From contig CAJAVP010000086.1 in the NCBI GenBank assembly GCA_903945375.1, positions 1 to 64,000 on the forward strand: a stretch of DNA of 64,000 nucleotides. Direction: 5' to 3'. The position numbers were made by a program, and so were the translations under genes. Under the pieces are notes generated by a model. The model ran no database searches. It was not told the DNA's origin and was given only the letters and a program-made list of their open reading frames with translations. Shown here in pieces: positions 59,124 through 64,000 of the stretch. Each line of letters starts with the position of its first letter. The stretch's first letter is position 1. Origin of the DNA: an uncultured Methylococcaceae bacterium (GTDB lineage Bacteria > Pseudomonadota > Gammaproteobacteria > Methylococcales > Methylomonadaceae).

Positions 59124-59860
59124 GTTTACATTCGGCGTTATCAGTTGAAAATTTAAGTTTTTCCTACGGAGCTCATAAAGCCTTATCTCAGCTTAGTTTT
59201 AGCATTCAACCTAGCCAATGTACCTTGCTGTTAGGGCCCAATGGGGCGGGTAAAAGTACGTTATTCGCCTTGATTACGCGACTTTATGATACAAGAGCAG
59301 GTCAGATTCATTTATGTGGCTATGATATTAAACGGCAAACGCGTCAGGCGTTGGCGCAATTAGGCATTGTTTTTCAACAAACGACCTTAGATATGGATTT
59401 GTCGGTGCTACAAAATTTGCATTACCACGCAGCGCTTTACGGCATGAGTCGTAAATATGCTAATAGTCGTATCCAAGAAGAGCTAGAACGTTTAAATATG
59501 TTTGATCGGCGTTTTGAGACAGCCAGACAACTCAATGGCGGACATCGACGTCGCGTTGAAATTGCCCGCGCTTTGTTGCATAAGCCCACTTTGCTGCTTT
59601 TAGACGAACCAACCGTGGGGTTGGATGTGCCCAGCCGTTTGGCGATTGTTGAATACGTACATCAATTAGTCAGTCAAGAAAAATTAGCCGTCTTATGGGC
59701 AAGTCATCTGATGGATGAGGTTTATCCAGAAGATTATTTGCTGATTTTACATAAAGGCCACATCAAAGCCAGTGGACGTGTCTCTGATGTGCAGCAATCC
59801 ACCGGAACAACGACGGTTAAGGATGCGTTTTATCAGTTAACACAAGGTGAGCAAGCATGA
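59120..59860 (+). CDS. ABC transporter ATP-binding protein, PQQ-catabolism associated
   Basis: A 246-residue ATPase with Walker A LLGPNGAGKSTL, Q-loop VFQQTTLD, Walker B LLLLDEPTVGLD and the H-switch WASHLMDE. The signature reads LNGGHRRR instead of LSGGQ, a change shared within this subfamily rather than decay, as far as I can tell. The ATG at 59120 overlaps the propeller stop (ATGA); an in-frame start at 59099 is less likely. It drives the permease that follows. Confidence 0.9.
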   Translation: MSLHSALSVENLSFSYGAHKALSQLSFSIQPSQCTLLLGPNGAGKSTLFALITRLYDTRAGQIHLCGYDIKRQTRQALAQLGIVFQQTTLDMDLSVLQNLHYHAALYGMSRKYANSRIQEELERLNMFDRRFETARQLNGGHRRRVEIARALLHKPTLLLLDEPTVGLDVPSRLAIVEYVHQLVSQEKLAVLWASHLMDEVYPEDYLLILHKGHIKASGRVSDVQQSTGTTTVKDAFYQLTQGEQA

Positions 59861-60660
59861 GTTTATTACATTACTGGCGAGCGATGTCGGGCATTGTCGG
59901 CCGAGAGCTGTGGCGTTTTGTCACGCAACGCGAGCGATTTATCTCCGCGCTAGTTCGACCTTTAGTTTGGCTGTTTGTTTTTGCCGCCGGTTTTAGGACG
60001 GCTTTAGGTCTTGCGATCAATCCACCGTATGAGACGTATATTCTCTATGAGGTATACATTACGCCCGGCTTATGCGGCATGATCCAGCTGTTCAATGGGA
60101 TGCAAAGTTCCTTATCGATGGTCTATGACCGTGAAATGGGAAGTATGCGTCTGTTGATGGTCAGTCCATTACCGCGTTGGTTTTTATTAATCAGTAAATT
60201 ACTTGCAGGAACTGGGGTGTCTGTTTTGCAAGTCTTCGTATTTTTGCTAATTGCTTTAGCGTATGACATACAAATGCCTTGGCAAGGCTATGTGCTGGTA
60301 CTGCCTGCTTTGTTGTTGACGGGTTTGATGTTGGGGGCGTTAGGGCTGCTGCTGTCATCGTTTATTAAACAATTGGAAAATTTTGCTGGCGTCATGAATT
60401 TTGTTATTTTCCCCATGTTTTTTATGTCCACTGCACTTTATCCCTTATGGAAGCTTAAGGAGTCCAGTGTGTTATTACATCATTTGGCGCAATATAATCC
60501 ATTTTCTCAGGCGGTTGAGTTAATTCGATTTGCGTTGTATGGACAATTTAATTTAGTCGCTTTTGTTTATACACTGTTAGCCTTTCTTATTTTTATGGCA
60601 CTTGCCATCGTCGGTTATAACCCTTCCAAAGGGATGATGACGCGCAAAGGTTCAGTCTAG
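59857..60660 (+). CDS. ABC-2-type permease, PQQ-catabolism associated
   Basis: A 267-residue inner-membrane protein with six membrane segments and an ABC-2 motif region (YDREMGSMRLLMVSPLPRW; FPMFFMSTALYPLWKL; YNPFSQAVELIRFALYG). It is of the exporter-like kind, so the set may move material out of the cytoplasm, perhaps a toxic alcohol or aldehyde product or a cofactor. It overlaps the ATPase gene by four bases. Confidence 0.9.
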   Translation: MSLLHYWRAMSGIVGRELWRFVTQRERFISALVRPLVWLFVFAAGFRTALGLAINPPYETYILYEVYITPGLCGMIQLFNGMQSSLSMVYDREMGSMRLLMVSPLPRWFLLISKLLAGTGVSVLQVFVFLLIALAYDIQMPWQGYVLVLPALLLTGLMLGALGLLLSSFIKQLENFAGVMNFVIFPMFFMSTALYPLWKLKESSVLLHHLAQYNPFSQAVELIRFALYGQFNLVAFVYTLLAFLIFMALAIVGYNPSKGMMTRKGSV

Positions 60661-60700
60661 CGATGACCTTTGATATGACAAAATTAATTCGGTGAGTTAA

Positions 60701-62251
60701 TTGAAAAACTCTTTTTTTCTTGTCATACCCAAACAGCAACCTGTGCCTGAGCGCTTGAAAGAATTTGAAGCGAAAGCATTGGCACAATGGATTGCTGAAT
60801 TACCGTTTGCTAACCCCTTGTTAGCGACACGGCTTTTCTATGAATACCTCGTAGAATTTAATAGCATAAAAATGCCGGCACAATTAAAGCTGGATGCCTT
60901 AGAACAATTGCAGCCGAGTTTGCAAGCGGTTGAAAATTATTTGATTTCCCGATTGGTTCAAAATGGCTTTCCTAAAGATAATAATGATAATAAAACCTTG
61001 GGATTGTTAGCGGCGATTGAAAAACAATTTACCTTAGGGTACTGGATTATTATCAAAGAATTAACAGGACATGATATTAGCTGGTTTCAGGGTAAAAATG
61101 CGGCTTTATCGATCCAGCGCTGCATTAAAGGCCTGAGTAGTTTGGTCAAAACTTATCTGATGATGGGGATGTCAGTACCCAATTGGATATGGATGGATTT
61201 GCATTCACTGTACAAACTGAGTGTAAAGATTAAAAAAAATACGGCACAAGTTCCATCAAGTCATTCAGGGTATTCAAATAAAACTTCCAGTCCAGAAATC
61301 GCCTATCTGCAAATTATCTTGCTCAGTCTTGCCGATGCAAGAGGCCTAATGCAAAAAGAAATCGCCCTAGTTTATGATTTTATAGAAACAATTCAGACTT
61401 TGGTCTCTTTTAAGCACCGCCCCATCCAAGAACAAGCTGTGCAATGTGTTATCTTTACGGACGAGGATATGCCTCCTTTGTTCTTAGCAGATGACGCGAT
61501 AACCGATGTGGATAGCGCGAAACTTTACGTCAATGTGACGAAGCTGCTTGCGGTTTTAGATCAAGGTGGAATTGCAATCAATACCGCTGAGGCCAGATTT
61601 AACGCGCTACATGTGACAAAAAATGCGATTGAGCAACCAACAAAATGTTTATTAGATTATTTGCAACAACGATGGTCTGGCGTTCAATTACAAAGTGCGC
61701 CAATCTTTAGCGATCGTTTAGATCGGTATTTAGCCATTGGGCTTACCTCAACGTTTAAATTACAGAAAGCCTTAACAGCTAATAACGATGAACAGCTTGA
61801 ATATCTCGCCCATTCAGCATCCAATCGGATGCTGTCTTGCGTTTTCAACAAAACAGACGTTTTGTCTGTAGGGAGTTTGGTGAGCTTTCGACGTATTGAT
61901 GCACCAGAGCATAAGCGTTTTTTGGGTATTGTTGACTTGCTAGTCGTAGAAAAGGAGGAAGGCGGGATTAGCTTTGGTGTTAACATGCTGACACATCATT
62001 GCATTCCAGTGACTTATTTGCCCTTAAATGCCACAATGCAAACTGTGCCTAAGCCGGGATTGTTTTATAAATCTCAAGAATCTGAGGGAGGGAGTTATCT
62101 CATCACCGAAACCTACTTGTTAAAAGATAACGACGTCATACGTTTATTTATACATCAAGAGGATTTCACTATCCTTCTGAGAAAAAAAGAAAATATTGGC
62201 ATCGGTTATTGGTGTTTTGAGTGTATGCAAATAACAGAAAAAAGAAAATAG
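60701..62251 (+). CDS. Large cytoplasmic protein of unknown function
   Basis: A 516-residue protein with no signal peptide or membrane segment. The first 250 residues are helical (LAQWIAELPFANPLLATRLFYEYLVEFN), a pattern seen in conserved gammaproteobacterial proteins sometimes listed as PilZ-linked or chaperone. The C-terminal 130 residues are beta-rich (GSLVSFRRIDAPEHKRF, GGISFGVNML), possibly a divergent PilZ, but RxxxR and DxSxxG are not seen. The start is TTG with GGTGAG upstream. It follows the ABC permease by 40 bases but need not belong with it. Confidence 0.7.
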   Translation: MKNSFFLVIPKQQPVPERLKEFEAKALAQWIAELPFANPLLATRLFYEYLVEFNSIKMPAQLKLDALEQLQPSLQAVENYLISRLVQNGFPKDNNDNKTLGLLAAIEKQFTLGYWIIIKELTGHDISWFQGKNAALSIQRCIKGLSSLVKTYLMMGMSVPNWIWMDLHSLYKLSVKIKKNTAQVPSSHSGYSNKTSSPEIAYLQIILLSLADARGLMQKEIALVYDFIETIQTLVSFKHRPIQEQAVQCVIFTDEDMPPLFLADDAITDVDSAKLYVNVTKLLAVLDQGGIAINTAEARFNALHVTKNAIEQPTKCLLDYLQQRWSGVQLQSAPIFSDRLDRYLAIGLTSTFKLQKALTANNDEQLEYLAHSASNRMLSCVFNKTDVLSVGSLVSFRRIDAPEHKRFLGIVDLLVVEKEEGGISFGVNMLTHHCIPVTYLPLNATMQTVPKPGLFYKSQESEGGSYLITETYLLKDNDVIRLFIHQEDFTILLRKKENIGIGYWCFECMQITEKRK

Positions 62252-62484
62252 ACATAAACAGTAAAAACAACTATTTTATCAGCCGCAACTTAATAGTATA
62301 AAAATTGGTACGCTGAAAAACTTGAAAAGATGATTTATCGTGGTAAGTTGTTCCTAGTTTTTTGACAGCCATTAATAATGAATTTAGGAAATAGCACTTG
62401 TAGGGTCAGTCATCGATAAGTTTTGATCGTTTTTTAATAACATTTTGATAAAAATAATAAATAATCTATTGTGAGGACGAAATA

Positions 62485-62964
62485 ATGAGTAACGAAGAAA
62501 ACACCAATCAACCCGTTGAAAAAACAAAGGAAGTGGCTAGTAACGTCACGGCCAAGCTTTTGGAGTTAAAAGAAAAGAATCCAAAAGTTTTTTTTGGTGG
62601 TATTGGGGCGGGGGTTGTTATCATAATCTTATTAATGATGAGCGGCGGTAATTCAGACACGGTTTCTAATTCAGCTATGAAGAATTTAGTGATTGGTCAA
62701 GCTTATCAGCTAAAAAGTGCAAACGCATATGATAAGGATGCCACCGTACGTTTAATTAGCGTTCCTGGCGCTATTGCCGCTTACGATGACACTGAGGAAG
62801 CAGATAGAAACGGAGTCTGTCAGCATTTAGCACAAGGTACACCGGTTACCGTTGTTGAACTTCAAGATGCCTATGGCAAGAAAAATGCTTATGCAAAGGT
62901 TCAAATCACGGATGGTGATTGCAAAGGCAATTCAGGATGGGCATTATCAATTGATGTTCAATAA
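62485..62964 (+). CDS. Membrane-anchored SH3-like protein
   Basis: A 159-residue protein. A polar N-terminus (1-36) and one membrane segment (about 37-54, FFGGIGAGVVIIILLMMSGG) are followed by a domain of about 95 residues with an SH3b-like pattern (AIAAYDDTEEA, LAQGTPVTVVELQDAYG, YAKVQITDGDCKG, WALSIDV). The topology suggests a periplasmic SH3-like domain. GAGGAC precedes the ATG. The 233 bases before it show no gene. Confidence 0.68.
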   Translation: MSNEENTNQPVEKTKEVASNVTAKLLELKEKNPKVFFGGIGAGVVIIILLMMSGGNSDTVSNSAMKNLVIGQAYQLKSANAYDKDATVRLISVPGAIAAYDDTEEADRNGVCQHLAQGTPVTVVELQDAYGKKNAYAKVQITDGDCKGNSGWALSIDVQ

Positions 62965-62973
62965 TAAAAAATA

Positions 62974-63001
62974 TTGACAGGGTGCGATTTATCCTTATAA
63001 T
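62974..63001 (+). promoter_or_regulatory. Consensus sigma-70 promoter of the tRNA pair
   Basis: TTGACA (62974-62979) and TATAAT (62996-63001) with a 16-base spacer, both perfect consensus. It lies 19 bases before tRNA-Gly, the expected place for a strong tRNA promoter, and just after the SH3-like gene. Confidence 0.85.
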
Positions 63002-63020
63002 ACGCCAAATAAATTGCAGT

Positions 63021-63095
63021 GCGGGAATAGCTCAGTGGTAGAGCACAACCTTGCCAAGGTTGGGGTCGCGAGTTCGAATCTCGTTTCCCGCTCCA
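63021..63095 (+). tRNA. tRNA-Gly (GCC)
   Basis: A 75-base cloverleaf including CCA. Acceptor GCGGGAA pairs with TTCCCGC, the D-arm has AGCTCAGTGGTAGAGC, the anticodon loop TTGCCAA carries GCC, and the T-arm has GTTCGAATC. CCA is encoded. Confidence 0.96.
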
Positions 63096-63103
63096 AAAAA
63101 TTC

Positions 63104-63130
63104 AAAAAGCCGCGTAACTCGCGGCTTTTT
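63104..63130 (+). terminator. Rho-independent terminator after tRNA-Gly
   Basis: AAAAAGCCGCG and CGCGGCTTTTT form an 11-bp stem around TAACT, followed by a T-run. It lies between the two tRNAs, so some transcripts may end here while others read on to tRNA-Cys. Confidence 0.85.
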
Positions 63131-63144
63131 TGTTTTACTTTTAA

Positions 63145-63218
63145 GGTTGCGTAGCAAAATGGTTATGCAGTGGCCTGCAAAGCCATCTACGCCGGTTCGA
63201 TTCCGGCCGCAACCTCCA
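63145..63218 (+). tRNA. tRNA-Cys (GCA)
   Basis: A 74-base cloverleaf with encoded CCA. Acceptor GGTTGCG pairs with CGCAACC, the anticodon loop CTGCAAA carries GCA, and the T-arm is GCCGGTTCGATTCCGGC. Its D-arm (TAGCAAAATGGTTATGC) is typical of bacterial tRNA-Cys. Confidence 0.95.
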
Positions 63219-63252
63219 AATCTTTGTTTCAAACGATTCCAGATAGTACCAG

Positions 63253-63286
63253 AACCTGCAAGCCATAAGGCTTAGCGGGTTTTTTT
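63253..63286 (+). terminator. Terminator downstream of tRNA-Cys
   Basis: AACCTGCAAGCC and GGCTTAGCGGGTT form a stem with one bulge and a G-T pair around ATAA, followed by seven T. It ends the tRNA transcript. Similar sequence is often found at island insertion points beside tRNAs. Confidence 0.75.
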
Positions 63287-63405
63287 ATGTCCGTAATGTC
63301 TCATAAGGTTTATTGACATATCAGTCAAGTAGGGGGGTACATTCGGGGGTGTAATTAAAAGTATGGGGATGCTGTAAAATACCGTTATTTAACTTGACTT
63401 AGCCC
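63287..63405. other. Island-boundary-like region (GGGGGTA motifs)
   Basis: The 119 bases between the tRNA terminator and the transposase remnant hold GGGGGGTACA and CGGGGGTGTA about 12 bases apart, then ATGGGGAT. G-rich GGGGGTA blocks of this kind are frequent between tRNA attachment sites and integrase genes of genomic islands. No integrase is present here, only the transposase. This may be the remnant of an island edge, but the evidence is pattern only. Confidence 0.4.
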
Positions 63406-64000
63406 ATGGACACAAACAAAGATCAGCTTTTTATCAGCCGCCTTAACCAACACCCAAAACTACGTGAGCGAATGGAATCCTTGCTTCATGTGGTTGAAAA
63501 CACAGCTGGAGACTTCACCAAAGCTGATGATGCCGAGCGTCATGTCATTGAGGAATTGCGCAAGATGGGCAGCGATGCTCTGCATTGTTGGGCCGAAAAG
63601 GCGGCCCAAGAAGCGACGGAGGCATTACGTGAACAACAGCCCAAACTTCACGGTGACGGTAATACCCACACGGGGCACTAGAAAAAAGTTTGTTGGCATA
63701 CTACCTTTGGAATGATCATGGTTATGGAGCCCCAGCTTCGTTACTTCGGTCAGCGGTTCAGGCCGTTTTCAGCGTCCGCTGGGGTTGGCGCGCGTTGCTG
63801 CTCAATGCCATTGCAGCGCGTAATGACCGATTTCGGAGCCGACCATGCGTTTGGACAAGTCCCCAAAAAACTGCAAGAACATTATGGCATCGAAATGCCG
63901 GTAAGCACGGTCGTCAAAGTCACCGAACATCACGGGCAACAAATGCAACGGACGGGTGCATGTTGCCAATAGTCACAGCAAGGACAGACGAAGGCGATAA
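63406..64000 (+). pseudogene. ISKra4-like transposase, interrupted and cut by the window edge
   Basis: The frame from 63406 gives the N-terminal part (RMESLLHVVENTAGD, WAEKAAQEATEALREQQP) and stops at TAG 63679-63681. The same frame continues with VMEPQLRYFGQRFRPF, VMTDFGADHAF and LQEHYGIEMPVSTV, then shifts by one base near 63948 into DGCMLPIVTARTDEGD. The pieces align in order with ISKra4-family transposases. Two separate lesions make this a dead copy, unless the sequence contains errors. It runs past position 64000; terminal repeats could not be placed. Confidence 0.72.

Noticed and set aside
60701-62251. Calling the large unknown protein a c-di-GMP receptor
   Set aside because: The RxxxR and DxSxxG residues needed for binding are not seen, so only an unknown-function call is supported.
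63032-63275. Open frames of 66 and 74 codons across the tRNA genes
   Set aside because: They overlap two clear tRNAs and are typical spurious frames from tRNA sequence.

Overview
The window is chromosomal DNA from a gammaproteobacterium. Several gene orders and lineage-typical proteins support this: ubiG-mupP-SDR, rsmA-pdxA, scpA-scpB-rluB, BamE, DarP, and LpxB. A PQQ-linked ABC transporter set, a pyruvate:flavodoxin oxidoreductase paired with a dihydroorotate-dehydrogenase-like protein, and SulP/carbonic anhydrase together suggest a methylotroph-like lineage (Methylococcales, or less likely Thiotrichales). This placement is inference: no methane monooxygenase or rRNA gene is present to confirm it. 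No CRISPR array and no intact prophage were seen.

Layout. 1-4.3 kb: the tail of an unseen gene, a type III restriction Res subunit, a one-base-overlapping cupin, and a coiled-coil/nuclease-fold protein. 4.4-11.1 kb: nifJ and its DHODH-like partner, convergent with acsA. 11.4-23.7 kb: housekeeping genes (cysM, rlmD, a cyclic-peptide-type ABC exporter, rsmA, pdxA, a secreted cupin, bamE, glk, a sugar aminotransferase, lpxB, argH). 24.1-30 kb: an orphan hybrid histidine kinase, then a beta-carbonic anhydrase/SulP pair that looks like a bicarbonate module. 30-38.6 kb: manC, dusA, folE, hemH, a membrane-associated MutS-like ATPase, purT and a lytic transglycosylase. 38.7-40.9 kb: a small accessory patch with a broken Dam-type methylase, an HNH endonuclease with a DpnI-C-like winged helix, a small ORF, and a shortened DUF1640-type protein. 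41-51.5 kb: sufT, SDR, mupP, ubiG, darP, a glutaredoxin-FumC fusion, yqhA, rluB, scpB, scpA, an M50 protease and yciO. 51.6-56.3 kb: a periplasmic-binding-like protein and a porin divergent from an NtrB/NtrC-type two-component system. 56.4-62.3 kb: a PilZ protein and a four-gene PQQ-associated ABC set followed by an uncharacterised protein. 62.5-64 kb: an anchored SH3-like protein, tRNA-Gly and tRNA-Cys, and a decayed ISKra4-like transposase running off the end.

Intergenic DNA carries dispersed repeats: a palindromic family A (two copies), family B (three copies plus a fragment), family C (four copies, twice directly next to B), a shared 18-bp palindrome, and a 7-bp tandem repeat. The points most worth a second look are the restriction gene left beside a broken methylase, the Grx-FumC fusion with an internal ribosome-binding site, the membrane MutS-like protein, the porin/binding-protein/two-component block, and the composite B-C repeats.
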